Shown in pieces: positions 12,344 to 22,925 of a DNA stretch of 64,000 nt (its first letter is position 1; each line of letters starts with the position of its first letter). Origin of the DNA: Myotis daubentonii (Eukaryota > Chordata > Mammalia > Chiroptera > Vespertilionidae); the NCBI RefSeq assembly GCF_963259705.1, contig NC_081844.1:38691341-38755340 (forward strand), written 5' to 3'. The notes below the pieces were generated by a model. The model was not told the DNA's origin, ran no database searches, and was given only the letters and a program-made list of their open reading frames with translations. The translations under genes and the position numbers were made by a program.

Positions 12344-12559
12344 CCTAAACCGGTTTGGCTCAGTGGATAGAGCGTCGGCCTGTGGACTGAAAGGTCCCAG
12401 GTTCGATTCCGGTCAAGGGCATGTACCTGGGTTGCGGGCATATCCCCAGTAGGAGATGTGCAGGAGGCAGCTGATCAATGTTTCTCTCTCATCGATGTTT
12501 CTAACTCTCTATCTCTCTCCCTTCCTCTCTGTAAAAAATCAATAAAATATATTTAAAAA
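12344..12559 (+). mobile_element. VES-type SINE, near full length
   Basis: Begins 'cctaaaccggtttggctc', with a well preserved B box ('ggttcgattccggtcaaggg'). Ends 'aaaaaatcaataaaatat'. Duplication 'aataWttttttag' on both sides (12331-12343 and 12560-12572). Little decay, so relatively young. Confidence 0.93.
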
Positions 12560-12572
12560 AATATTTTTTTAG

Positions 12573-13837
12573 TCTTGAAGTTGTATTTTTTAAATTCTAG
12601 TGTCTCAGCAAATAAATATATTTTTCTTATTAAATCATATTTCTAGAACACAAAAAATGAAAGGTGTTAAAATTAATCCTTTAAAAATATTTACACTTCC
12701 TACATTTTTTCTTCAGGGCATTAGTAAGGGAAAATGAATATTAAGTATTCCATATAATTAGACTTTCAAAAACAACCAGAAAATTACTAATAAAAATGCT
12801 TTGCAAACAAAAAGAATACTAACCATAATAACCACAGATTTCAAAACTGCTACTGTGAAACACTTGTTTGAATTTTTCATTTGTTTTGGTTATCTAATTT
12901 AGGAACATCTGTTGCAATAGCGTCTGTTTACTATGAAAAATAATCTTGGTTTGAAAATAGGCTGAATTGGTATGTAGACCATTCGTCAATTCTATGACTA
13001 TTGAATGAAGACAAATTCATCACCCTGGGTAAAAATTAACCACAAAAAATATTATCACTCAAATTCCATGTCTTCTGCTTTTCAAGATTTTTTACCCTCC
13101 TCCTTCTACAAAGTTATCTGCGATAATTTCCACACAGTCAAATTCTACAAATGAACTATGAACTAATTGCAAAGCTTTGTTAAATACCCCCTACTCTATG
13201 AAAATTTTCAAGTCTTTTCATGCTTTCCATTTTGAAGTAATGCATTTGAATTCCCATTGCATTTTTCTTCATTTCTTTCAATATTTTTAGTCTATGTAAT
13301 ACTATGAATATTCGTATACCTCTTACATAATATATTGATTGTAGTTCATCTAGGACAAGATTTGTTTCCTATTCACATGTGTATCCCAAGAAGTGCATAA
13401 GATGGTGCATAATTATAAACTCTATATTTGTTGATGAATAAACTGTTTGAAAAAAAAATGTGGAGGTACTTTTATAATTTGTGACAGGTTGATATAAAGC
13501 ACTCAGAGAAAGAATGAAATAGTCAATTAAGTGCTTCAAATATTTCATTATTGGGGAAATTATGGGAAATAATCAGCATAATTTGGAGAAAAAAATGAGA
13601 GTCTAAGAGTTAAAATAGTAAAAATCATAATATAGTGGATGATATGAATCTTATTTACAAATAAGTCATTCTCCAGGGCACACAGGGTTACTTTTAGATG
13701 GGGTAGGAATATGTTTGCCTTGAAAAGAACATTATAATCTAGAAATCTTAAGTAATTTTATGAAGAAAGAATGGGTTAAAAGAGATTCGTAAGGATGGAA
13801 TCTAGGAAAGGGAGAACTAAAGAGCAGAGACTATTTA
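12573..13837. other. AT-rich intergenic stretch with one L2-like tail
   Basis: No gene is seen. About 13350-13445 resembles an L2 3' end ('tttcctattcacatgtgtat', 'tatttgttgatgaataaact'). Confidence 0.4.
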
Positions 13838-13915
13838 TGCATTCATTCATTCATTCAACAAATATTTCCTGATTACTATGCTCCAGCACTGCGGTAGGCA
13901 TACAAATGCACATTG
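13838..13915 (-). repeat. Ancient L2-like 3' end, antisense
   Basis: 'attcattcattcaacaaata' followed by 'ctgattactatgctccagc' is the reverse of the common mammalian tail 'gcacatagtaggYgctcaat'. The family assignment is from memory. Confidence 0.45.
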
Positions 13916-13989
13916 CCATTGCCTAATGGGAGTATTCAAACAAAGGCAAACATCACATTATAACTTAATCCATGAAAGGAATAAATACT

Positions 13990-14302
13990 GATTTAAAGGT
14001 AAATGGGAAAATTTTGTTAGAGAGAGAGGGAGAAGAAAAAAAGAAAGGGAGGAAAAGAGAGGTATTTGTAATGCAGGAAGGAATTTAGACATAGGAAGCC
14101 CAAGAGGAAGGTCAGATAACAATGAAATAAGAAACAGCTCATGTGACTGGAACGTAGTGGGAAAAGAGGGACTCGTCAGCAAGGAGGCTGAGGAGATTGT
14201 CAATGGAAAATCAGAGTCTTCTCCACTCTGAAGAGGAATGTGAATTTTAATCTGTTGCAATGGAAAGGCACTGAAGGGTTTCCGGAATAGAAGTGGCACC
14301 CT
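13990..14302. repeat. Ancient interspersed repeat, left half
   Basis: 'aaggcactgaagggttt' and 'agaagtggcaccctc' resemble an old mammalian repeat with the motif 'gaagggttttaagcagg'. It resumes at 15143 as 'aggagtggcatcatctgatt', so the L1 between was inserted into it. Confidence 0.4.
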
Positions 14303-15142
14303 CTCTTTTAAATAGTGGCTGTAGCCAGTTTACATTTCCACCAGCAGTGAATGAGGGCTCCTTTTCCTCACAACCTCTCCAACACATGTTATTACTTTTC
14401 ATGTTGCTAATAGCCATTCTAGCAGGTGTGAGGTGGGATATCAGTGTAGTTTTTTAAGAATATATTTTATTGATTTTTTTACAGAGAGGAATAGAGAGTT
14501 AGAAACATCGATAAGAGAGAAACATCAATCAGCTGCCTCCTGTACACCCCCTAGTGGGGATGTGCCCACAACCAAGGTACATGCCCTTGACTGGAATCAA
14601 ACCTGGGACCCTCCAGTCTGCAGGCTGATGCTCTATCCACTGAGCCAAACCAGTTATGGCTATATCAGTGTAGTTTTGATTTGTATTTCCCCAATACCTA
14701 GTGAAGTTGAGCATCTTTTCCTTCGATAGATGATTGGATAAAGAAGATGTACATATATACCGTGGAATACTACTCAGTTACCAGAAAAGATCAAATACTG
14801 CCGTTTGTGACATCATGAATGCTAAGGGAAATAAGTTAGACAGAAAAAGTTAAAGACCATATGATTTCACTCATATGTAGGATATAAAAATAAAAGCAAT
14901 AGATGAATAAATAAGACAAACAAACAAACAAAAACTCATAGACACAGACAACAGTATGGTAGTTACCAGAGGGAAGGTAGTGGAGGGTAGTAAAGGATAA
15001 AGGGGTCAAATGTATGGTGACAAAATCATTTGATTTTGGGTGGTTGGCACACAATGCAATATACAGATGATGTACCATAAAAATTTACACTTGAAACCTA
15101 TCTTGTTAACTAATGTCACTCTAACAAATTTAATTTAAAAAG
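14303..15142. mobile_element. L1 insertion with 5' inversion (twin priming)
   Basis: 14303-14720 is L1 sequence in reverse ('tttccaccagcagtgaatg' in the + strand). 14720-15142 is the L1 3' end in forward direction ('ggaatactactcagttacc', 'aaacctatcttgttaac'). Near-matching flanks 'agaagtggcaccctc' (14288-14302) and 'aggagtggcatcatc' (about 15143-15157) fit one target duplication around both parts. Confidence 0.7.
14454..14661 (-). mobile_element. VES-type SINE inside the inverted L1
   Basis: Reverse orientation, with A-rich tail at the left and tRNA-like head at 14640-14661. Perfect 16-bp target duplication 'atatcagtgtagtttt' at 14438-14453 and 14662-14677. Confidence 0.95.
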
Positions 15143-15159
15143 GAGTGGCATCATCTGAT

Positions 15160-15880
15160 TTATTAAAATAAACAAAAAAAAACCCTTGATATTCACAATG
15201 GAGGATTAATCAAAAGGAATAAGAAAGCAAGCAGGAAAAAACAGGAGGCTGTGGCTGAGACCCATGTGAGAAATTTTGTATCCTGAACAAGGAAATGGGG
15301 ATAAACTATTAGATATTTCTACCACTATTCCTAAAAAACAGGGTCACCCGATCAGCTTAATGTCATGATCATTATAATCTGCTCAGTAACTAAAGTCCTA
15401 TACAAAATATAAATTCACTAGGCTCATGTATCTAATGATAATATCTCTCACTGACATAGGATTAATTCTTCTCTACCTGATTTATGTTGAACAAGTGAGT
15501 TTCTGATTAATTCCTAAATTAAAACTTTTACTCTTCCAGAGTGTTAATTCAAAGATATTAATATTCTTAATTACTGCAAAGTTGCATTACTGTCTGTAAG
15601 TTTTCAAATTGGCATTTTGATTTATACATAAGCTTTTGATAAGATGGCTAGAATGACCCAATGCTACTGAATCTAATCAACTCTCAGTAAATTATTACTA
15701 ACCCCACATTGCATGACTTCAAGCAAGTAAATAAGTCCTCTATAAATAGCAAGTAATTTTAGCAATATATACAAAATATTGTATGTTTAAGATCATTGGT
15801 AGTAACAATTGAGCATATGAAAATAACTTTATCATTACATTGAAATTGATTTACTTTTCTGTAGTTTAGGTAATATGCAT
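15160..15880. other. Unassigned AT-rich intergenic stretch
   Basis: No gene, repeat boundary or structural signal is visible. Confidence 0.4.
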
Positions 15881-15884
15881 ATTT

Positions 15885-16065
15885 TTAAAATTGACTTTAG
15901 AAAGAGAGAGGAAGGGAGGGAGGGGAGAGAGAGACATTTGTTGTTCCACTTATTAATGCTGATTATAGTATGTGTCCTGACTGGGGATCAACTCACAACA
16001 CCTTGGCATATTGGGACAATGCTTTAACCAACTAAGTTACCCAACTAAGTTTCCTGTATATACAT
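15885..16065 (-). mobile_element. Older, divergent tRNA-derived SINE
   Basis: Read in reverse it has 'ttagttggttaaagcattgt' (A-box region) and 'gagttgatccccagtcagga' (B-box region), then a CT-rich block. This is the VES or related bat SINE architecture with more decay than the neighbouring copies. Confidence 0.65.
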
Positions 16066-16379
16066 ATACAGGAAATATGTATATATTTTTGAGACAATAG
16101 TAGAAATATACTATTAGAGATAGCTCCATGGTAGTGGACATAATACTACACAATAATTCGGAAGCACCGAAGTCAAGTTTGATATCTTCAACTTGCTAAA
16201 TACAAGGGGTTGTAATGATCACTTAACTGTTTTGTGCTATAATTACTTCTTCTGTAAAAGGAGAGCATTAAATATGATAAAAATTAATATCCAAGTCAGC
16301 CCTGAAGTCCCACATCTTGTAAAATGTGAAATATAATCCATAAACATTCATTGATTCGTTATCTTCTTTGGGCCAGAGG

Positions 16380-17050
16380 ATGAATCTCACAGGTCATTTA
16401 ATTTAATTCTCTCAATAAATACCTATTTTAAAGATATACTAAGTAAAAATATTTTTAAAAGTAGATCTGCCGGGGTTCTTGTCCCAGCATGAAGAAGGTT
16501 TCAGGAATCTGGAGAAGGGGCTGTGTGTAGGTGACATAGGAATCCAGAGACTAATAAAGAGTCCAGAGATGAAATATAATTTTGAAAGGCATTGGGGGTC
16601 AGAGGAGTTTAGCTAAAGGAGCTAAGATCCAAGATCTTAAGTCTAAGGTCTTAGGTTATCTCAGTCCCCAGGACCCCATGTTTTTTATTAACACAACTTG
16701 TCCTGAGGCAAGGCAGAGATATACACTTCAAAGGGTCCGGGTTTGGTACAGAGTCCATTGTCAGAATGGGAGAATTAGCCTACGGCTGTCCAGGTGTTTG
16801 GCCAGTAGGAGGCAATAACATGTAGATTAAGATGCCCTTTAACTGTCTGGCAGCCACAATCAGTTTCCTATTCAGGTTTGGGGAAATGCCTTTAGCCATT
16901 CCCAACAGGTGTGACTCAACCCTGTTGAGTCCCCAAGTCTCATCAACCTTTTGATGAAACTCTTGAAATTATGACATGCTGGAATTGGTCTCCGGCAAGA
17001 ACACTTTTCCAAAAATGCCCAGTTACTTAGTGGTGAAACAAGGCAAGGAA
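16380..17050 (+). repeat. MIR SINE split by a solo LTR
   Basis: 'catttaatttaattctctc' and 'ctattttaaagatatacta' on the left, and 'cccagttacttagtggtgaa' on the right, follow the MIR order. The LTR at 16468-16997 lies between. Confidence 0.5.
16468..16997 (-). mobile_element. Solo ERV LTR
   Basis: Starts TGCCGGGGTTC and ends CTCCGGCA, so the termini are inverted. The reverse strand has AATAAA near 16685, supporting antisense orientation. The flanks 'tagatc' and 'agaaca' match only partly, so the duplication is weak. There is no internal retroviral sequence. Confidence 0.6.
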
Positions 17051-18309
17051 TCTAAGCCTTCTTGAAATAGAGTAAGTTTCACTTTTATTATTATTATTAT
17101 TATCTGTGTTTTTTAAAACAATTAATGCTATTCAAAGAATGGCCAACTAAAAAGCACTTGTATTTCATGAGTTTTCAAAAGACTCACTGAAAAATTGAGT
17201 TAACTAAAATTGTATGAACTTTCTCAAGATGCAAATATTCATGGGCAGAATCAATGATATTACTTGTGGGCTTCTGGAAGTTTGTGATTTAAATAAGAAA
17301 ACGAAGATGTGAAAAGATGTCTGCTAAAGAGTAAAGAGAAGAGATTTTTTTTTCCATTGTCCTCATTGAAGAGGGTTGGAAGGTAATAACTTCTACTCTT
17401 CCAGTTAAATAGACTTACAGGGTACTTGATATGTTAATTGCTGTTGGAATCTAATTAAAAGGAAAATGGATAAAGAGTAAAAAGGCATGGAGTTTATTTA
17501 TTGAGAAAGTTATGAGATTAAAATAGGGCTTTCAGAATATATTTGCAGGGGTTTGGGGCAAAAGTTAAGACTGAAGAGGTGAGTGAACATTTTGATACTT
17601 GTTGATAGTATTAAAAGCCACTGTAAAGATCTAACAATAGATTTCCATTTTTTAATATTCCATTATTTTGAGACACACACACACACACAATTTTCCTTTT
17701 CAGTCTTCCAATCCACATCCCCATGTAAATGGTCAAGATGGCAGGGGGGTGGGGAGAGAGAGAGCAGATAGAGAGATGGATGACAGAAGAGGTATAACAA
17801 ATGAATTAGCTGTCCTTCTTACTTGAACTTACTGTTAAGTTAATGAAAATATGTAAGAAGAAATGGTGGGTAGCTTGTGCCTCTAAGTAGCCATCTCTTT
17901 AGATTTCCCGCCTTCATCTTTTTAGAACCCTTATTATGAGTGAAGGAAACTCAACTCACTCTAGTCAATAATGCTTCCTGGCCAGAAGCTGGATTAAGAG
18001 AGGATTCTAGAAGCAGTGTGTTCTCCTGTCTGCTGCTGCCCATGCACCACATTCTCTGCTCTTCCTTAGCCCTTTCAATGGGCTTACAGCTGACTCTTAC
18101 ATCTCCGTGTAAGGTCAAAGACATGGGATCACAGTTACTAAATTGTAGCTTTTCTCGGAAGTGAACAATGGGTGGCCCCTTCAAAGCGACTCTGCTAACT
18201 AACCCACAAAGGCCCCTGATTCTCCCAGGCTTAGCCCTGAAGCTTCCTTCCCCCAACACACTCCAGTCGCCCTCTAGGCTCTGCATCAGTTACTCGCTGC
18301 TTTTTTTTA
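17051..18309. other. Proximal 5' flank of GLRA3
   Basis: Contains an (ATT)n tract at 17085-17102 and a (CA)n tract at 17673-17689. 17880-18300 is richer in GC and lacks any recognised transposon, as expected for promoter-proximal sequence. No gene is seen. Confidence 0.5.
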
Positions 18310-18699
18310 AAAAAAGGGTGAAGTGCTAAGCACCGCCTACCATCGTGAGTGGCCTGTCACTCTGTCCCGCTGTGCGGTTGTGATTTGCGGGCCAGACAGT
18401 GTCGTCTGGCCCCGCCCCGCTTCCCTTTGCCGCGCTAGCGGTTTGGGGTCTTACCCAAAGGTGGAGAGTGGGATTTGGGCCGGCGGCGCTTGGAGCAGGT
18501 GAAGAAGCATTTTCATTCCGGCTGTGGCTGCTGTTCTTTCTTCAAACGTGGGTCTGAGTCAGGAAAGGACAAGCGTTCTTTCTTTTGCCGCTAGAGCTCC
18601 AGTGAACTGTTGCCCAGAACCTAGGCACTTCATACATTTCATCTCACCCATTATTCCGCGTTCACTGTGTAAATCACCTGCACATTTGTAACCCCGTGA

Positions 18700-18732
18700 A
18701 TGCCCCTCTGCTCAGTGCTCAGAGAAGGGTAG
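18700..18732 (+). other. Upstream ORF 1 in GLRA3 leader
   Basis: ATG followed by 9 further codons and TAG. It is only relevant if transcription starts upstream of it. Confidence 0.35.
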
Positions 18733-18733
18733 T

Positions 18734-18754
18734 ATGCGAATTTCAAAGGTTTGA
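18734..18754 (+). other. Upstream ORF 2 in GLRA3 leader
   Basis: ATG plus 5 codons and TGA, starting 2 nt after the end of upstream ORF 1. Confidence 0.35.
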
Positions 18755-18793
18755 AAGGCAGACAGGGCCTCCGCCGACCGCGCGGAGCTGTCT

Positions 18794-18892
18794 ATGGTGC
18801 TGAAGCTTTCCAAGCGTTTGTCTCCACCACTACACGGAGTTAGATTGCTTATTTTCATTCCAGGCTTTCTTGTTCCCCCATGCATTGGATAA
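18794..18892 (+). other. Upstream ORF 3 in GLRA3 leader
   Basis: A 32-codon frame ending in TAA, out of frame with the GLRA3 start. Its end overlaps upstream ORF 4. Confidence 0.4.
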
Positions 18893-18912
18893 GACTAATT
18901 TCAGGATCGTGA
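18880..18912 (+). other. Upstream ORF 4 in GLRA3 leader
   Basis: A 10-codon frame ending 15 nt before the GLRA3 start codon, so it should be present in almost any GLRA3 transcript. That spacing would make reinitiation inefficient. Confidence 0.5.
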
Positions 18913-18927
18913 ATATCTCTCCGTATC

Positions 18928-18998
18928 ATGGCCCACGTGAGACACTTTCGGACATTAGTTTCGGGATTTTATTTCTGGGAAGCAGCACTGTTACTCAG
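18928..18998 (+). CDS. GLRA3: GLRA3 coding exon 1: glycine receptor alpha-3, start and signal peptide
   Basis: The exon encodes 23 residues plus two bases of codon 24, beginning MAHVRHFRTLVSGFYFWEAA, which I recognise as the mammalian GLRA3 N-terminus. GLRA3 is a ligand-gated chloride channel subunit of the Cys-loop (pentameric) family. It acts at the postsynaptic membrane in inhibitory glycine signalling, for example in spinal cord and retina. The residues form the n-region and hydrophobic core of the signal peptide. The ATG was chosen because it starts the conserved protein and ends at a strong donor, CTCAG|gtgagt (18999). The context 'tatcatgg' has G at +4. The exon leaves phase 2 and joins coding exon 2 to restore Ser24. 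Only three coding exons lie in the window. The ligand-binding domain's remainder and the four transmembrane helices are beyond the right edge. Confidence 0.97.
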
Positions 18999-21056
18999 GT
19001 GAGTCTATTTGTATTTAACGGTCGGAGAACTTATTTAAAAAGCCTGTGTACTAGAATGCAACCACCTGTTATTGATGAGACCAAGAATGCAATTAGAAAT
19101 TGACTTGTTGAGAGCACCCCTTATATCGTATTATTTTATGTCTAAAGTGCCTAGCATTCTATCTACTGAGACCTCTGAAAACATGTAACTTTGCTCTATT
19201 TTATGAAAATAATGCATTTCAGTAACTGTCGTCTTATATTAGAGGCAACTGAGATTACCCTGGAAAAGTTATTTCCAAAGCCAAGCTTTTCCTTCTCAAA
19301 TTGCTATTAGAGAGTCTTTTTCTAAGTAAATTATAAGTTGTGGGTTACTCTCTTTTGGGGAGTTAAAAACATTTACTAGTTAGAAATGGAACATGACTAA
19401 CTTTTTAAAAGGAAAACAATTAGAACATAAACGTTTATTAATCAGAAAAAAAATATGAACATTGTTGATATATCCAGAGATTAAGGTAAATGAATAAAAA
19501 CTAAATGAAGAAGTGCTATTTCTAATGAGCTTAGTTCAGGTAATATATAAATAAATCATTAGATATGTTACATGTCAAGAGTAATCTTTTTGGAGAAAGT
19601 GCTATAATAAAAAAAAACACCCATAGAACAATGATATTGCTCTATGACATATCATTTTCTTATGTCCAGTCTATTTGTATGCCTCATTTTTTCTTTTAAA
19701 TTAATTTTAAAAGGAAATGAGACTAGGCAAAAGATCAGATAATTTAACCACTATTCTTAAATGAAAAATGTATAAGCAATGTATTGCTCATATAGATTTT
19801 TGAACCATCAATATAAATTTCATTTTATTATAATTTCCATCTTATGGCTCACAAGCTTTACAAGAGATTGAAATAAAATAATTAGAATAAGTTTTGTGTA
19901 TGCTGATTTCTATTGAAGTAGTAAATATCCTTTTCTGAGTTTCCACATCAAAATTTCACCTTTGGACACCTTAGAAAAACATAATGTATTTCATAAAAGC
20001 TACCTTACAGAAAGTTATATTATTTTGTAAGCCTATAATAATAGGGGCCAGTTGTGGAGGTTATTATATTATGAAATTATTGACTTTTTCTTAAGGGGTT
20101 GAACCACTGCCAACCAGAATATTTTCAGTGAAAATATTTTAATAAGACTTAGTAAATTTTTAAACTTTCTAATTGTCACAAATTTTGTATGTAGTGATCA
20201 AAGCAAAGAGTATAGAGCTTTTTTACATTTATGGACATTTCATGGAAAGGAATTAATGTTATAAGAGAAATCATAATAGCTTAGTTAATAGATATTCAGA
20301 TTTAGGAAGCTTAATGCAGTAACTAAAATATTTTGGTCAGTGTGGTCAGATTTGTATAATGGCAATTCACCATATTTGTTATAATATATCCTTTTTTTGT
20401 TTTGTTATAATACATTCTTAGTTATGTAGTCTTCATCACTAGAATCTCTGATTTTTGTCATTTTATTGGAATATACAAAAATTGTATTTCAAACTCATAA
20501 TCATGACTATAAGAACTTATCTTCATTAATATTAAATACTTTTAGTTAAAAATGTTTTTATGAATACTCCAAAAATGTAATTTCTTGAAAAAGACATACC
20601 CAATATAGAAGTTTAATTGATATGTGTATTCTTCATCAAGTTTTTTTTTCTCCTTTTATAAATTGAATAAGTTTCCCCTCTATCTTAGACTAGTCTTGAA
20701 TGAGAGTAGCACTTTTTTATTCATTTACCTTCAGCATTCTATGAAGAACTTTAATAATACAAAATGTTAAGTATTTTTTATTTTCAGTGATGGCCCTTGA
20801 ATGAACATTTTTCTAAAATAAAGAAAGTGAAGCTCCCTCTACTGAAAATATTTTATAAAATAAATGTGTTTATGGAAACTATTCTTTGTTCACTAAGTCT
20901 ATTTGTGATATACTGAGCAAAAAAACATGTAAACTCAAAAAAGTAACAAAAGTATTTAGTGTTAATTCACAAAGATATCTTTTAAATTTAAAAATATACT
21001 TTTCAGGGTGATTTGGAGGCAAAAATATCTAGAAACCATCAATATTTATAATTATC
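18999..21056 (+). other. GLRA3: GLRA3 intron 1, 5' part
   Basis: Intron 1 runs 18999-44451 (gt...ag). This first 2 kb is AT-rich, free of recognised transposons, and shows no gene. The absence of insertions close to the promoter contrasts with the rest of the intron. Confidence 0.7.
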
Positions 21057-21723
21057 CTAGGGGCCCAGTGCATGAATTCTTGCACATTGAAAGGAACTCT
21101 GGGCCATGCCTCTACCTGGCCCCTCCCAACGCCCTCCCCCGCCCCTCCCCCTCGCTGTCTGCAGGCAGCCCTGCTCCCAGTGTCACCACTCCCATGCACT
21201 GATGGCACTGGCCCCGCTCAAACACGCTGACAGCACAGAGCGATTCAGGTTGGCACCAGCAGCAGGTGTGAGCAGAGGCTGCTACCCCAATCTCCCCTCA
21301 GGAACAGGAGGAGGTGGAGAAGCCCTCAGGGGTGAACAGGGCCTACAGCCACCATTCACACCCACTGATGGCACTGAGTGATCGGGACTGGTGCCGGGCA
21401 TGGGCAGTGGGTGCAAGCTTCGGCTCTGGTGTTGGCTGAGGGTACGAGCAGGGCAGGCGCTGGCAGTGGGTGTGAGAGGCAGATGGGACTGCGGTGTGCG
21501 GGAGCAAAGAATTTTCAGTAACTATCAGAGGCTCGCCCCGATGAAAGCAACCAGTGCCTGCCTTGGTCTGGTGTCCCCACTCACCTGCTCCACCATCCCA
21601 CTTCGGCCAATGCCCACCATGTTCCATACACACCCCCTGGTGGTCAGCACACATCATAGTGACTGGTTGTTCAGTTGTTCTAACATTTGGTATTTTGGCA
21701 TATTAGCCTTTTATTATATAGGA
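21057..21723 (-). mobile_element. HeliBat-type Helitron, antisense
   Basis: On the reverse strand it begins TCCTATATAATAAAAGGC (right end, 21723) and ends with the hairpin GTGCAAGAATTCATGCAC and GGGCCCCTAG (left end). A reverse CTCF-core-like motif lies at 21632-21643 (ACCCCCTGGTGG). The GC-rich body has no Rep/helicase frame. Open frames there on both strands reflect composition. Confidence 0.88.
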
Positions 21724-21764
21724 TAATTTATGATTACAAACTTTTTTTCATAGGTTGTAAAAGA

Positions 21765-22450
21765 TTTTTAATTTTTTAATTGAGATACAACATACATGCA
21801 GAAAAGTATACAAATGACAAGTTCTGTATGAAGGTTCACAAAAGTAACACACTCATGTAAAGAGACTATGATCAAGATGTAGCATTGCCAGTGTAACAAA
21901 AGTCCCCACCCTGCTCTCTGCCACCACAGTATTCTTTCCCAGGAACTGTTTTGCCAAAAGATAATCACCACCTTGACTTTTTCAACAATGAATATGTTTT
22001 CCCTGCTTTTGAATTTTATATAAATACTCATTTGTGTCTGCTTTATTTTTATGAGCATTGTGTTTATGTGATTTTCCATATAGCAATAGCTTGTTTATTC
22101 TCATTTCTATATGGTATTCCACTATATGAAGACATCACAATTTACTTGTTGTTTTATTATGGAATACTTAAGTATTTTTTAGGTTTTGGCTAATGCTGCG
22201 ATGAACATCCTTGAAGATATCTTTTTGTGAATACATTCATTTTGGGGACTGTATGGGTTGGGCCTAAGTCTTTCTCTAGAGCAAAAATTGTTGGTTCAGG
22301 GGTAGTTTAGTATATATACTGCTTGGTTTTAGCTTGAGTTGATACTGCAAGTTTTCCAAAGTAGTTGCACCTATTTATACTCCTGCCAGCAATGTTTGAG
22401 AGTTTTTGTTGCCATTACTACTACAAAATGTGATCAGTGCAATATTATTT
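21765..22450 (-). mobile_element. Old L1 3' region, antisense
   Basis: 'ttaattgagatacaacata', 'ttttgccaaaagataatcac' and 'ttccaaagtagttgcacc' with 'ctcctgccagcaatgtttga' follow the order of the reversed L1M 3' UTR. No intact frame. Confidence 0.65.
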
Positions 22451-22697
22451 TAAAAATTTTAGCATTTTCTTAGATTATTATTGTGAGCCCATAAATGATA
22501 TTTTAGTTATTTTTATCTTGGCATAATTTCTACTTTTTAGTAAATAAGTTTTATTAAGGCAAAGCATCAGAACAAAAATATTTTCTACTATAATACAACT
22601 AGAAGTATTTATTACCAGAACAAGTCTGGTATAAGAAATATAATTTTAAAGGGGAATTATTTAAAATGATAGTTCTTGTAATAAAAATAAGTAAGAA

Positions 22698-22910
22698 GCC
22701 TGGTTGGTGTGGCTCAGTAGTTGAGTGTTGACCCATGAATCAGGAGGTCATGGTTCAATTTCCAGTCAGGGCACATGCCCAAGTTTCGGACTCGATCCCC
22801 AGTAGGGGTATGCAGGAGACAGCCAATTGATGATTCTCTCTCATCATTAATGTTTCTATCTCTCTCTCCCTCTCCCTTCCTCTCTCTGAAATGAATTGAA
22901 ACATATTTTT
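22698..22910 (+). mobile_element. VES-type SINE
   Basis: Starts 'gcctggttggtgtggctcag'. B box 'ggttcaatttccagtcaggg'. Duplication 'aaaaataagtRagaa' at about 22683-22697 and 22911-22925. Confidence 0.9.
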
Positions 22911-22925
22911 AAAAATAAGTGAGAA

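Larger units (their letters stand above)
18310..18927 (+). promoter_or_regulatory. GLRA3: CpG-rich promoter region and 5' leader of GLRA3
   Basis: This is the only clearly CpG-rich unique block of the window. It includes 'gccccgccccgcttcc' (a GC box), 'gccgcgctagcgg', 'gggccggcggcgc' and 'ccgaccgcgcgg'. It lies immediately upstream of the GLRA3 start codon and contains no transposon. No convincing TATA box was seen, so a dispersed CpG-island-type start is likely. The transcription start cannot be fixed. A good acceptor-like sequence ('cttattttcattccag', ending 18863) lies 64 bp before the ATG, so an upstream noncoding exon is possible. Confidence 0.65.

Noticed and set aside
12344..12430. tRNA-like A and B boxes in this and the other SINEs
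   Set aside because: They belong to VES SINE heads with tails and target duplications. None folds as a complete functional tRNA gene.
13958..14299. A 113-codon reverse frame
   Set aside because: Low-complexity Leu/Phe/Ser composition from a purine-rich old repeat. No start context or family.
18870..19103. A frame overlapping GLRA3 exon 1 and reading into the intron
   Set aside because: It is out of frame with the recognised GLRA3 protein, lacks an ATG at its start, and passes through the strong gtgagt donor.
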